Origin: an uncultured Prevotellaceae bacterium | GTDB taxonomy: Bacteria; Bacteroidota; Bacteroidia; Bacteroidales; Bacteroidaceae | DNA: 64,000 nucleotides | Assembly (NCBI GenBank): GCA_900313615.1 | Contig: OMRP01000002.1 | Location: forward strand, 335,326-399,325 | Direction of reading: 5' to 3' | In this document: one piece after another, positions 1-8,466 of the stretch | Position numbering within the stretch: position 1 is the first letter of the stretch | Layout of the letters: every line of letters begins with the position of its first letter | Position numbers and translations under genes: made by a program | Notes under the pieces: generated by a model | Databases searched by the model: none | What the model was told of the DNA's origin: nothing | Seen by the model: the letters and a program-made list of their open reading frames with translations, nothing else

Positions 1-1029
1 CTGTATTGCCATATTTGCGGTGTGAAGGACCAAGAGGAAAGTTGGGGAACCATCAAGGTGGCCGACATGGACAACATCATCGCAACTTTGGTGTGTGAGC
101 CAGACGATACCATCGATTTCGTTACTGAAGACGTACGCAATGAAAAGACCATTTACGAAGGAACTTGTAAATTCACCAATAAACAAATTGGTCCTTTTGG
201 TAATATCGTGGAAAAACCCGTTGTGGTTGATCAAGAGTTTGCTCTTGCCTTCACCGGCTTTGAAAGCGACCTCGTAGACTTTGGTATGTACGCCTTACGA
301 ATCCCTATTGAAGACGAAATTGCTTATGATGCAGTAATGTGGGGAAAATGGGATGACGGTGAAGAGGCTTATAATCAGTATTCCTCGCGTTTTGCCTTAG
401 ACGCAGGTATTACCGGCATGTTCGTAAAATACAACACTGAGATATTTGTCAACAAAGAAACGGGTGAGCCCTTGTCACTCACCGAGGTGCGTCTCGACGC
501 ACAGACAGGTGAAGCCATGGATGATGGCGGTGCTGGCTTCAACTATGTTCCCTTCACCACACCTACTCGCTGGTATAACAACGAAGGCGCGCCCAACTAT
601 GAGGTTGTGATGGACGAAGACGCTAAGGAATGGCTGGGTGTAGAAGTTCAAGAATTGGTTGACGCAGAAATGGAAATCACCATAGACGACCTTATCAATG
701 CCATCATCTTCTATGCCGACCCGCTGCCCGCAGACGCCACTGTAGAGGTGAACACTGAAAGTGCCAGCGAAGTGCGCAACGCACGTTATGCCATCGCTCG
801 CGTAAAGGGCTATGAAGTGGAATCCGACCCCATCATCGTGGTACAGGGTGACATTACCATCGAAGAGGCGAAAGAACTTGCCGCCGCTTCTACCGGTATT
901 GAAAACATCACCGTGGTGAAAGCCGACAAACAGAGCAAGAGCAAGATTTACAACCTCAACGGCCAGCAGGTGAACGGCTCGTACAAGGGCATCGTCATCC
1001 GCGACGGCAAGAAGGTCATCAACAAATAA
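1..1029 (+). CDS. Secreted protein, 3' part only, with Bacteroidota-type C-terminal tail
   Basis: The frame is open from base 1, so the true start lies upstream; the in-frame GTG at 22 is not a convincing start. The visible 343 codons encode an acidic protein with no catalytic motif I recognise. The last 30 or so residues (IYNLNGQQV, then GIVIRDGKKVINK) follow a pattern common at the C-termini of exported Prevotella/Bacteroides proteins, a short beta-rich tail thought to serve sorting or surface anchoring. The body may be repeated beta domains. A hairpin terminator follows the stop, so this is the end of a transcription unit. Export is inferred from the tail alone, because the signal peptide is outside the window. 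Confidence 0.7.
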   Translation: MYCHICGVKDQEESWGTIKVADMDNIIATLVCEPDDTIDFVTEDVRNEKTIYEGTCKFTNKQIGPFGNIVEKPVVVDQEFALAFTGFESDLVDFGMYALRIPIEDEIAYDAVMWGKWDDGEEAYNQYSSRFALDAGITGMFVKYNTEIFVNKETGEPLSLTEVRLDAQTGEAMDDGGAGFNYVPFTTPTRWYNNEGAPNYEVVMDEDAKEWLGVEVQELVDAEMEITIDDLINAIIFYADPLPADATVEVNTESASEVRNARYAIARVKGYEVESDPIIVVQGDITIEEAKELAAASTGIENITVVKADKQSKSKIYNLNGQQVNGSYKGIVIRDGKKVINK

Positions 1030-1071
1030 GAATAACCTCTCACTCTCCTATTTCAAAATAGGCTTCTCTCG

Positions 1072-1103
1072 CCGCAGCTGACTCACGTCGGCTGCGGTTT
1101 TTC
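1072..1103 (+). terminator. Rho-independent terminator after the secreted-protein gene
   Basis: A 7-bp GC-rich stem, CCGCAGC (1072-1078) with GCTGCGG (1091-1097), is followed directly by a T-rich run (TTTTTCTTTAT). It sits 43 bases after the stop codon at 1029. Confidence 0.75.
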
Positions 1104-1187
1104 TTTATATCGGCAAAAAAGCATACACTTAAAGGTCATATCATCAACTTTTTGGGATGATTACGCTCTCTTTTCGTTTTTTTTGTC

Positions 1188-1195
1188 TAATTTTG
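1188..1195 (+). promoter_or_regulatory. Bacteroidota-type -7 box (TAATTTTG) upstream of xylE
   Basis: TAATTTTG matches the Bacteroidota sigma-ABfr consensus TAnnTTTG. No good -33 TTTG is seen at the usual spacing. The predicted start, near 1202, gives an A/T-rich leader of about 65 bases before the ATG at 1269. Confidence 0.5.
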
Positions 1196-1268
1196 CAAAA
1201 AATTTCGCAATTTGGGTTAAACAATTTGATTTACTCTTTAAACCTATAACACATAAAAATTAAACATT

Positions 1269-2741
1269 ATGAATCAGAATCAAACTGGTAGCAAAGCCTA
1301 CCTATTCGGTATTGTGTTGGTGGCTGTATTAGGCGGCCTGCTCTTCGGTTACGACACAGCCGTCATCTCTGGTGCCGAGAAGGGACTCCAAGCCTTCTTC
1401 ATGGGTGCTAAAGACTTCACTTACACTGATGGATGGCATGGGTTCACCTCTGCATCAGCCCTCATTGGATGTATCATCGGTTCCGCCCTCTCCGGACTGC
1501 TTGCGACACGGTTGGGACGCAAACGCTCCCTCATCATCGCTGGCATCTTGTTCTTTATCTCCGCCTTGGGTTCGATGAATCCCGAGTTCTTATTCTTCAA
1601 ACACGGAGAACCCACATTCTCATTGCTTATCACGTTTAACATATACCGCATTATCGGTGGCATCGGTGTAGGTCTGGCATCCGCCATCTGCCCCATGTAC
1701 ATTGGTGAGGTGGCACCCTCAAACATCCGTGGAATGCTCGTTTCATGGAACCAATTCGCTATTATCTTCGGTCAGTTGGTGGTATACTTCGTCAACTTCC
1801 TCATATTGGGTGAGCACACCAATCCTATCATCGAATCGATTGGTCAGGGTGTGAATGCCATCGCTCCGGGAAGCGACCCATGGACCATCGCTACTGGATG
1901 GCGCTACATGTTCGGTTCCGAGGCTGTTCCTGCCGGTCTGTTCGCATTGCTCATCTGTTTCGTTCCCGAGACACCGCGTTACCTCGTGTCTGTGGGCAAA
2001 GACGAGAAAGCCCTGGGCATTCTCGCCCGTATCAACGGCAGCGAGAAAGCAGCCACCATCCTGCATAATATCAAGGAGACCATCACCGTAAAGACGGAAA
2101 AACTGTTCACCTATGGTTTCCTCGTCATCTTCGTGGGCATCATGCTCAGTGTGTTCCAACAGGCTGTGGGCATCAATGCCGTGCTCTACTACGCACCGCG
2201 TATTTTCGGCGACATGGGCATGGAGAACCCGATGGTGGTGACCGTGGTTATGGGTATCATCAACATCCTCTTCACCCTCGTGGCCATTTTCACCGTAGAG
2301 AAATGGGGCCGCAAACCGTTGCTCATCACCGGTAGCATCGGCATGGCTATCGGTGCCTTCGGCGTTGCCCTCACCTTCGGTCATGCCGGCATGGAGATGG
2401 TAACCGCCGTAAGCATCATGGTCTACTCCGCATCGTTCATGATGTCATGGGGTCCCATCACTTGGGTGCTTATCGCAGAAATCTTCCCCAACACCATCCG
2501 TGGTGCCGCCGTGGCCATCGCCGTGGCCTTCCAGTGGATTTTCAACTTTATCGTCAGTTCCACCTTCGTACCGATGTTCAACATGCACCTGAGCGAGGGC
2601 GACGATTTCGGTCACTGGTTCACCTACGGCCTCTACGGTGTCATCTGCGTGCTGGCTGCCCTCTTCGTATGGCGACTGGTGCCCGAGACCAAGGGCAAGA
2701 CGCTCGAAGACATGAGCCGTCTGTGGAAGAAAGAGAAATAA
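1269..2741 (+). CDS. xylE: MFS sugar porter, D-xylose:H+ symporter type (XylE-like)
   Basis: A 490-residue, 12-helix major facilitator of the sugar porter family, which imports a monosaccharide (probably xylose) with a proton across the inner membrane. Family signatures are present: GRKRS in the loop after TM2, PETPRYL after TM6, GRKPLL in the loop after TM8, and PETKGKTLE just after TM12. The N-terminus (VAVLGGLLFGYDTAVISGA) is the standard TM1 of XylE-type porters and fixes the ATG start. It stands alone between its own promoter and terminator, with no xylose catabolic genes nearby, so the substrate rests on family resemblance; another pentose or hexose is possible. Confidence 0.85.
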   Translation: MNQNQTGSKAYLFGIVLVAVLGGLLFGYDTAVISGAEKGLQAFFMGAKDFTYTDGWHGFTSASALIGCIIGSALSGLLATRLGRKRSLIIAGILFFISALGSMNPEFLFFKHGEPTFSLLITFNIYRIIGGIGVGLASAICPMYIGEVAPSNIRGMLVSWNQFAIIFGQLVVYFVNFLILGEHTNPIIESIGQGVNAIAPGSDPWTIATGWRYMFGSEAVPAGLFALLICFVPETPRYLVSVGKDEKALGILARINGSEKAATILHNIKETITVKTEKLFTYGFLVIFVGIMLSVFQQAVGINAVLYYAPRIFGDMGMENPMVVTVVMGIINILFTLVAIFTVEKWGRKPLLITGSIGMAIGAFGVALTFGHAGMEMVTAVSIMVYSASFMMSWGPITWVLIAEIFPNTIRGAAVAIAVAFQWIFNFIVSSTFVPMFNMHLSEGDDFGHWFTYGLYGVICVLAALFVWRLVPETKGKTLEDMSRLWKKEK

Positions 2742-2758
2742 AGAATAACGTTATCATA

Positions 2759-2804
2759 CTGAAAAGAGAGCGGGCTGAGTCAGTCCGCTCTCTTTTCAGT
2801 TTTT
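2759..2804 (+). terminator. Strong intrinsic terminator after xylE
   Basis: A long stem of about 18 bp is formed by CTGAAAAGAGAGCGG (from 2759) and CCGCTCTCTTTTCAG (ending 2799), with one mismatch near the loop, followed by TTTTTC. It lies 17 bases after the xylE stop. Confidence 0.85.
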
Positions 2805-2815
2805 CAGGTATCTTA

Positions 2816-2846
2816 TTTGTGTTTTCGTTTTTTTTTCTTACTTTTG
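2816..2846 (+). promoter_or_regulatory. Promoter of metF (TTTG-N19-TACTTTTG)
   Basis: A -33 TTTG at 2816-2819 and a -7 TACTTTTG at 2839-2846, separated by 19 bases, match the Bacteroidota consensus well. Transcription would start near 2853, leaving a leader of about 15 bases before the ATG at 2869. Confidence 0.65.
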
Positions 2847-2868
2847 CAAATTAAATGTCACATTAACA

Positions 2869-3825
2869 ATGTTATTGCCCGATCTATTTGAAAAGCAACT
2901 CACGGGAAAGCATTTCTCCTTCGAAGTGCTGCCACCGCTGAAAGGCACCGGCACGGAAAGTCTCTTCCGTACTATTGCCATTCTGAAAGAGTTGGATCCT
3001 CTATACATCAATATCACCACCCACCACAGCGAATATATATATCGTGAGGTTGAGGGTGGCCTTCTTGAACGACAACGTATCCGTCGCCGTCCTGGCACCA
3101 TCGCCATAGCCGCCGCCATACAACAGCGTTTCGGCATACCCGTGGTGCCCCATGTGATATGCAGCGGAACAACCATCGAGAATATTGAATACGAACTGCT
3201 CGACTTGCAGTTCCTCGGCATTCGCCACCTGCTTTTACTGCGTGGCGACAAGGCACAAGACGACAAGATGTTCACCCCCACCCTGGGCGGACACCGACAT
3301 ACGACCGACCTCATCCAACAGGTGACACGCTTCAACGAGGGATTCTTCTCCGACGGAAGTCAGATGAAGAACCCTGGCCAACCATTCACATTCGGCGTGG
3401 CGTGTTATCCAGAAAAGCATGAAGAGGCGCCGAACCTCGAGCAGGACATGCTGTATCTGAAAATGAAACAGGACTTGGGTGCACAGTATGCCGTGACCCA
3501 ACTGTTCTACGACAACGAAAAATATTTCCAGTTCGTGGAACGGGCACGCGCCATGGGTATCACCATACCCATCATACCAGGCATCAAGCCCTTCGCCAAA
3601 CTGAGTCAGATAACCACTGTACCCAAGACCTTCCACTGCGACATACCACAGGCATTGGCATCGGAGGCACTGAAATGCCATGACGACGCGTCGGCACGCG
3701 AATTGGGTATCGAGTGGTGCACAGCACAATGTCGTGAGTTATATGCCCACGGTGTGCAGAATATCCATTTCTACACTGTGTCGGCCATTGAAAGCGTGAG
3801 AGAGGTGGTGCAACGACTGATGTGA
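2869..3825 (+). CDS. metF: 5,10-methylenetetrahydrofolate reductase MetF
   Basis: 318 residues, full length for bacterial MetF, a cytosolic FAD-dependent TIM barrel that reduces methylene-THF to methyl-THF for methionine synthesis. Family features are visible: the N-terminal FEVLPPLKG (catalytic Glu region), VVPHVICSGTT, the HLLLLRGD strand, FGVACYPEKHEEAPN, and QLFYDNEKYFQF followed by PIIPGIKPF. The last helix carries HFYTVS, as in other MetF proteins. It is preceded by its own promoter. The downstream holB is separated by a repetitive spacer, so co-transcription is possible but not shown. Confidence 0.93.
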   Translation: MLLPDLFEKQLTGKHFSFEVLPPLKGTGTESLFRTIAILKELDPLYINITTHHSEYIYREVEGGLLERQRIRRRPGTIAIAAAIQQRFGIPVVPHVICSGTTIENIEYELLDLQFLGIRHLLLLRGDKAQDDKMFTPTLGGHRHTTDLIQQVTRFNEGFFSDGSQMKNPGQPFTFGVACYPEKHEEAPNLEQDMLYLKMKQDLGAQYAVTQLFYDNEKYFQFVERARAMGITIPIIPGIKPFAKLSQITTVPKTFHCDIPQALASEALKCHDDASARELGIEWCTAQCRELYAHGVQNIHFYTVSAIESVREVVQRLM

Positions 3826-3828
3826 CGA

Positions 3829-3931
3829 TAGGAGCAAGGGGCAAGGAGCAAGGAGCAAGAGATTGCCACACAGACCATTGTCTACACTCCTAAACTCCTA
3901 TACTCCTGAACTCCTGATAAATTTCAACTAC
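3829..3931 (+). repeat. Low-complexity spacer: GAGCAAGG-type and ACTCCTR-type degenerate repeats
   Basis: Bases 3829-3861 consist of imperfect copies of GAGCAAGG/GGCAAGGA. Bases 3886-3917 consist of about four copies of ACTCCTNA. Neither part codes convincingly, which supports starting holB at 3932 rather than at the upstream in-frame ATG (3863). A repeat like the first recurs inside the 3' end of the PSP1/RicT-like gene (about 6173-6270). Confidence 0.6.
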
Positions 3932-5068
3932 ATGCGTTTCTCAGAAGTAATAGGACAGGAAGATACCAAGCGACACTTGCTGGCAATGGCGGCAAGTGGC
4001 AAGGTGCCGCATGCCATGCTGTTCCAAGGACCTGTAGGCGACGGGAAGATGGCGTTGGCCATGGCTTTTGCCTCGTCACTTCTGTGCAAGAACCACGCAC
4101 CAGGCGAAGAGGCATGCGGACAGTGTCCGCAATGTGCCATGTTGGCAAAATGGGAACATCCCGACCTACACTTCACCTTCCCCACCATCAAGCCCAAAGG
4201 AAGCCCATCCGATTATAAGCCCATCAGCGACGACTTCATTCGAGAATGGCACAGACTGTTGCAGAAAGGCACCTACTTCACCCTCAACCAATGGCTGGAG
4301 GAGATTGGCGTAGAGAACCAACAGAGTATCATCACCGTTCGCGAAAGCGATGAATTGCAACGCAAGCTGTCATTGATGTCGTCGCAAGGCGGTTACAAAA
4401 TCAATATCATGTGGCTGCCGGAAAAAATGAATGCCGCGGCGGCCAACAAAATCCTCAAGCTACTGGAGGAACCACCACAGCAAACACTCTTCATCCTGGT
4501 GAGCGAACAACCCGAACTGCTACTCGAGACCATCCGAAGCCGCACACAACCCATCACACTCCATCGACTCAGCGACCATGAGGTGGAAGAGGCATTGGTG
4601 AATCAACGAGGTATTGACGAGACTTCCGCCAAGCGCATCGCCCACGTGGTATCGGGCAATTGGCTGCAAGCTCTCGATGAACTGGATGCCAACAATGAAA
4701 ACCGCACGTTCCTCGACCTGTTCATACAGTTCATGCGCATCGCATACCAACGTGACGTACGTGCCATGAAGAAATGGGCGGAGACGGCAGCAGCCTTGGG
4801 GCGCGAACAGCAGAAACGAATGTTGAACTATTTCCTGCGTCTCATACGCGAAAATTTCATGTACAATTTCCAACGCCCGGAACTGAACTACATGACCATC
4901 GACGAAGAGAATTTCGCCAAGAACTTCGCACGTTTCGTCAATGAGCGCAATGTATTGACCATCAGCGATATCATACAAAGAGCCATACGTGACATCTCAC
5001 AGAATGCCAATGCCAGAATCGTGTTCTACGACATGGCGCTCGGTGTCACAGTGGTCATCAAACAATAA
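3932..5068 (+). CDS. holB: DNA polymerase III subunit delta'
   Basis: 378 residues from the ATG at 3932. An in-frame ATG at 3863 would add 23 residues encoded by the repetitive spacer, while the family begins at MRFSEVIGQED. It is a clamp-loader AAA+ protein that helps load the sliding clamp at the replication fork. Seen: a degenerate Walker A (GPVGDGKM), a four-cysteine zinc module (CKNHAPGEEACGQCPQC), the helix NAAAANKILKLLEEPP, and the TIRSRTQ sensor segment (an SRC-motif equivalent). The C-terminal part is helical, as in delta'. The PSP1/RicT-like gene follows 13 bases later, a pairing common in Bacteroidota and Firmicutes. Confidence 0.88.
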   Translation: MRFSEVIGQEDTKRHLLAMAASGKVPHAMLFQGPVGDGKMALAMAFASSLLCKNHAPGEEACGQCPQCAMLAKWEHPDLHFTFPTIKPKGSPSDYKPISDDFIREWHRLLQKGTYFTLNQWLEEIGVENQQSIITVRESDELQRKLSLMSSQGGYKINIMWLPEKMNAAAANKILKLLEEPPQQTLFILVSEQPELLLETIRSRTQPITLHRLSDHEVEEALVNQRGIDETSAKRIAHVVSGNWLQALDELDANNENRTFLDLFIQFMRIAYQRDVRAMKKWAETAAALGREQQKRMLNYFLRLIRENFMYNFQRPELNYMTIDEENFAKNFARFVNERNVLTISDIIQRAIRDISQNANARIVFYDMALGVTVVIKQ

Positions 5069-5081
5069 AAACGACACCTAC

Positions 5082-6329
5082 ATGGATTACAAGAATATGA
5101 CCTTTAAAATGGTGAACGGCAGTGACCGAGGACTATGCCGACGCGGATGCGGACGACAAGACAAACAACTGAATACTTACGACTATCTTGCCGACATCCC
5201 TGGCAACGACACCAGCACCGACCTGGTGGAGGTACAATTCAAGAACACCCGAAAAGGCTATTACCACAACGTGAACCGCCTCGACCTGAAAAAGGGCGAC
5301 ATCGTGGCAGTGGAAGCCAACCCAGGCCACGACATCGGAGTGGTGACGCTCACTGGACAGTTGGTGCGCCTGCAAGTGAAAAAAGCCAACCTGAAGTCGG
5401 AAGAGGACATCCGCCGCATCTACCGCATCGCCAAACCTGTCGACATGGACAAATACCATGAGGCGAAGAGCCGCGAGCACGATACGATGATTCAAAGCCG
5501 TCAGATAGCCAAAGACCTGGGATTGCAGATGAAAATCGGCGACGTAGAATACCAAGGCGACGGCAACAAAGCCATCTTCTACTATATCGCCGACGAACGC
5601 GTTGACTTCCGACAACTCATCAAAGTGCTGGCGGAAACATTCCATGTACGCATCGAGATGAAACAGATTGGCGCACGACAAGAAGCGGGGCGCATCGGTG
5701 GAACCGGGCCATGCGGACGTGAACTGTGCTGCGCCACATGGATGAAAAATTTCGTGTCGGTAAGCACCGCCGCCGCTCGTTTCCAGGACATATCACTCAA
5801 TCCGCAGAAACTGGCGGGTATGTGCGCCAAACTGAAATGCTGCCTGAACTACGAGGTGGACAACTATATGGAGGCCGGCAAACTGATGCCTTCACGCGAG
5901 GAAGTACTACAAACGGCCGACAGCGACTACTACCTGTTCAAAAGCGATATCTTGGCTGGATTGGTCACCTACTCCACCGACAAACGCATGGCTGCCAACC
6001 TTTGCACCATCAGTGCGGCAAGAGCCAACGACATCATCGAGATGAACAAGAAGGGAGTGAAACCGCTTTCTTTGCCCGATGACGACCAGGTGCAACAGGA
6101 AGAGCGACCGCTCGACCTCCTTGAGAATGAGAGCATCACACGCTTCGACAAGAACAAACGCAAGAAAAAAGGAGCCAAGGGCAAGGAACAAGGAGCTAGA
6201 GGCAAGGACCAAGGGCCAAGAAACAAAGGACAAGCACCACGAGGCAAAGACCAAGGACCGAGGGGCAGACAAGATGACAGACCCGCACAAAGGGACTCCC
6301 GACACAACAAGGCCAAAGAAAAAGAATAA
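5082..6329 (+). CDS. PSP1 domain protein, RicT/YaaT-like
   Basis: 415 residues from the ATG at 5082. An upstream in-frame ATG at 4989 lies inside holB and adds unrelated sequence. The PSP1 region carries the family's conserved cysteines, RIGGTGPCGRELCC and AGMCAKLKCCLNYE, which in Bacillus RicT help bind Fe-S clusters in the RicAFT complex acting on RNA processing. An early CRRGCGR adds two more cysteines. The role here is inferred from the family. The last 50 or so residues are a basic, repetitive tail (GARGKDQGP-like units) that looks added and is encoded by a DNA repeat also found in the spacer before holB. gldH follows closely, as in other Bacteroidota. Confidence 0.8.
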   Translation: MDYKNMTFKMVNGSDRGLCRRGCGRQDKQLNTYDYLADIPGNDTSTDLVEVQFKNTRKGYYHNVNRLDLKKGDIVAVEANPGHDIGVVTLTGQLVRLQVKKANLKSEEDIRRIYRIAKPVDMDKYHEAKSREHDTMIQSRQIAKDLGLQMKIGDVEYQGDGNKAIFYYIADERVDFRQLIKVLAETFHVRIEMKQIGARQEAGRIGGTGPCGRELCCATWMKNFVSVSTAAARFQDISLNPQKLAGMCAKLKCCLNYEVDNYMEAGKLMPSREEVLQTADSDYYLFKSDILAGLVTYSTDKRMAANLCTISAARANDIIEMNKKGVKPLSLPDDDQVQQEERPLDLLENESITRFDKNKRKKKGAKGKEQGARGKDQGPRNKGQAPRGKDQGPRGRQDDRPAQRDSRHNKAKEKE

Positions 6330-6354
6330 TCGACATCAAGGCCAAGGAGAAAGA

Positions 6355-6843
6355 ATGAAAAGCATCAAGGCCAAAGTCCTTCTAATCCAGTCGGCGATAT
6401 GGCTGATGGCATTGTGCCTGTTGGTCGCTTGCTATCCCAACACACGCTATGTAGAATATCATCATACCGATGTAACGGGATGGGAAAAAGACAGCGTGCT
6501 CTGCTTCGGCATAGCCCCTCTCGAAGAAAGTGGCCCATATGTGGAAGAATTGGGTTTACGCACCGAAAGCAGCTACCCATTCCTCCATCTCTCGCTGGTC
6601 ATAGAACAGCAAGTATATCCTTCAGGACGACACATCACCGACACACTACAACTACCCATCTACGACCAAGAAGGTCATCCCGTCGGACGCGGATTGTCCA
6701 TCTACCGTCAGGAGTTGCCATTCCGTTTCATCAATCTCCACGAAGGTGATTCGCTAGCCATACGCATCCATCATAATATGCTACGCCGTTCACTGCCGGG
6801 TGTAACCGAAGTGGGCATTCATCTATTAAAAAAGGTAAGGTAG
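6355..6843 (+). CDS. gldH: Gliding-motility-type lipoprotein GldH
   Basis: 162 residues from the ATG at 6355, which has an AAGGAGA-type ribosome site 9-14 bases upstream. The N-terminus is a lipoprotein signal peptide ending LLVAC, with Cys26 as the lipidation site. The mature part fits GldH: a W..D..L.F segment, an HLSLVIEQQVYPSG strand and a C-terminal GVTEVGIHLLKK. GldH is needed for gliding in Flavobacterium but is widespread in non-gliding Bacteroidales, where its role is unclear; it is expected in the cell envelope. Part of the preceding repeat (CATCAAGGCCAA) recurs inside codons 3-7, so the start of the gene appears to be built on it. Confidence 0.78.
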   Translation: MKSIKAKVLLIQSAIWLMALCLLVACYPNTRYVEYHHTDVTGWEKDSVLCFGIAPLEESGPYVEELGLRTESSYPFLHLSLVIEQQVYPSGRHITDTLQLPIYDQEGHPVGRGLSIYRQELPFRFINLHEGDSLAIRIHHNMLRRSLPGVTEVGIHLLKKVR

Positions 6844-6849
6844 TTAAAA

Positions 6850-6996
6850 AGAAGGGATTGGAAAGGGAGTTAAAGAGAAGTTAAAAGGAAGTTAAAAGGA
6901 CAATGCCCCCCAGCGGAGTATTGTCCCTTTAACTTCCAAGCGAAGCGATAACTACCCTTCTCTTCCCTTTAACTCCCTTTCCTTTCCCTTCTCTTC
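6850..6996. terminator. Large nested inverted repeat between convergent gldH and rodA
   Basis: The whole 150-base spacer folds on itself. The inner stem pairs 6888-6904 (GAAGTTAAAAGGACAAT) with 6920-6936 (ATTGTCCCTTTAACTTC), with one mismatch. The outer arms, about 6851-6880 and 6958-6996, are near-complementary purine- and pyrimidine-rich stretches. It probably acts as a bidirectional terminator between the two converging genes. Confidence 0.6.
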
Positions 6997-8466
6997 TTAT
7001 GTCCTGATTATATTCCTACCGGCATCTATACGTAGGAAGATAAACAGCAATATGGTGAATCCCCACAACGAAGAGCCTCCATAACTGAAGAATGGCAAGG
7101 GGATGCCTATGACAGGCGTCAAACCAAGCACCATACCCACATTGATGAACACATGGAAGAGAAAAATGCTCAGCACACAATAGCCATACACCCTTCCAAA
7201 CTTAAATGGTTGCCGCTCCGCCAAATGAATCAGACGCAATATAAGGGCCAGGAACAGCAACAACACGCCGGCACTGCCCAAGAACCCCTCTTCCTCACCC
7301 ACGGTGCAGAAAATAAAGTCGGTGTCTTGCTCAGGCACGAATTTCAATTTCGTCTGCGTGCCATTAAGAAAGCCCTTTCCCTCCAAGCCACCTGAGCCGA
7401 TGGCTATCTCACTCTGATGGACATTGTAACCAGCACCGCTCAAGTCATCGTCCAAGCCCAGCAACACATTGATACGCGTGCGTTGGTGAGGCTCCATCAC
7501 CGAATTAAGCACATAACTGGCACTATAGAAAAACACAATCGACCCTACGGCAAACAGAGCCACGAGCAGGAAATTTGTTTTCCGCGTGCTCATCCACTGA
7601 TACAAGAGATAGCCGATGAGGGCGGCACATACCACCAATTGCACCCACACGATGTCGAAAGGTATGACATAAAGGGAGAACAACAGGAAGCCCACCGTGA
7701 CGAACAGCATATACGCCAACATACTCAAGCTTTTACGCTTGTCGTCGCAATACACATACACCATGCCGGCTGAGAAGAGTTGCACTAGCAGCAACACCAC
7801 GAATTTTCCCACGGAAGTGGGTGTGCCGAGCAGCATCACCTGTTCATAACGTATGCCCAGCACGAAATACACCACCAAGGCCACACCGGTGAAGAGGATG
7901 CTCCCAGGCATACCCTCACGGTAGAACATGAGGAAGAACGCCAGGTAGACCAATGCCGAGCCTGTTTCTTTCTGTCCCACGATGAGCAACATAGGCAGGA
8001 ACACGAGTCCGCAGGCGGCAAAAAACTGTTTCATGCGCTGCATGCTGAAACCATAGGTACTCATGTATTTGCTCACGGCCAATGCCGTGGCGAATTTGGC
8101 GAACTCTGCTGGTTGCAATCGCACGGGTCCCATGACAAGCCACGATCGTGAGCCCTTGATTTCATGGGGATTGAAGATGGTGGCGAAGAGCAAGAACATC
8201 ATCAACCCATAGATGACATAGGCGAAAGTATCGTAATAACGGTCGTCAAGCAAAAGGATGACCAGGCCTAGCACTATCGACGTGCCTATCCACACTATCT
8301 GCATGCCAGAGCGTGTGCTCAGGCTGAAGATGTCGGTGTCACCATAGGTGTAACTGGCTCCACAGACACTCACCCACCCGAAGGAGAGGAGCGCCACATA
8401 GATGGCGATGGTCCACCAGTCAAGTGAACCCAACACGCTGGGCTGCTTATCTGTCCGTTTTGCCAT
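6997..8466 (-). CDS. rodA: Rod-shape SEDS glycosyltransferase RodA
   Basis: 489 residues, a polytopic inner-membrane SEDS protein that polymerises peptidoglycan glycan strands during elongation together with PBP2. Signatures: GSRSWLVMGPVRLQPAEFAK with the catalytic-site Glu/Lys region, FVPEQDTDFIFCTVGEEEGF, and the C-terminal GIPLPFFSYGGSS. It is somewhat longer than Escherichia coli RodA because of extra central helices, as is usual in Bacteroidales. Its start overlaps the end of mrdA by 20 bases, so translation is probably coupled. It is the last gene of the elongation block and ends at the large inverted repeat. Confidence 0.92.
   Translation of the reverse strand: MAKRTDKQPSVLGSLDWWTIAIYVALLSFGWVSVCGASYTYGDTDIFSLSTRSGMQIVWIGTSIVLGLVILLLDDRYYDTFAYVIYGLMMFLLFATIFNPHEIKGSRSWLVMGPVRLQPAEFAKFATALAVSKYMSTYGFSMQRMKQFFAACGLVFLPMLLIVGQKETGSALVYLAFFLMFYREGMPGSILFTGVALVVYFVLGIRYEQVMLLGTPTSVGKFVVLLLVQLFSAGMVYVYCDDKRKSLSMLAYMLFVTVGFLLFSLYVIPFDIVWVQLVVCAALIGYLLYQWMSTRKTNFLLVALFAVGSIVFFYSASYVLNSVMEPHQRTRINVLLGLDDDLSGAGYNVHQSEIAIGSGGLEGKGFLNGTQTKLKFVPEQDTDFIFCTVGEEEGFLGSAGVLLLFLALILRLIHLAERQPFKFGRVYGYCVLSIFLFHVFINVGMVLGLTPVIGIPLPFFSYGGSSLWGFTILLFIFLRIDAGRNIIRT

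Noticed and set aside
1743-2384. 213-residue open frame on the minus strand within xylE
   Set aside because: It lies opposite a well-conserved transporter gene and its His/Asp/Glu-rich composition is that of an antisense frame.
2447-2854. 135-residue plus-strand frame running over the end of xylE and its terminator
   Set aside because: It is an out-of-frame reading of xylE continued through the terminator hairpin; not plausible as a gene.
3863-3931. Upstream start for holB at 3863
   Set aside because: The extra 23 residues come from the degenerate repeat spacer and the family begins at MRFSEVIGQED.
7153-7773. Open frames on the plus strand within rodA
   Set aside because: They are antisense to the conserved SEDS gene and have no recognisable domain or start region.
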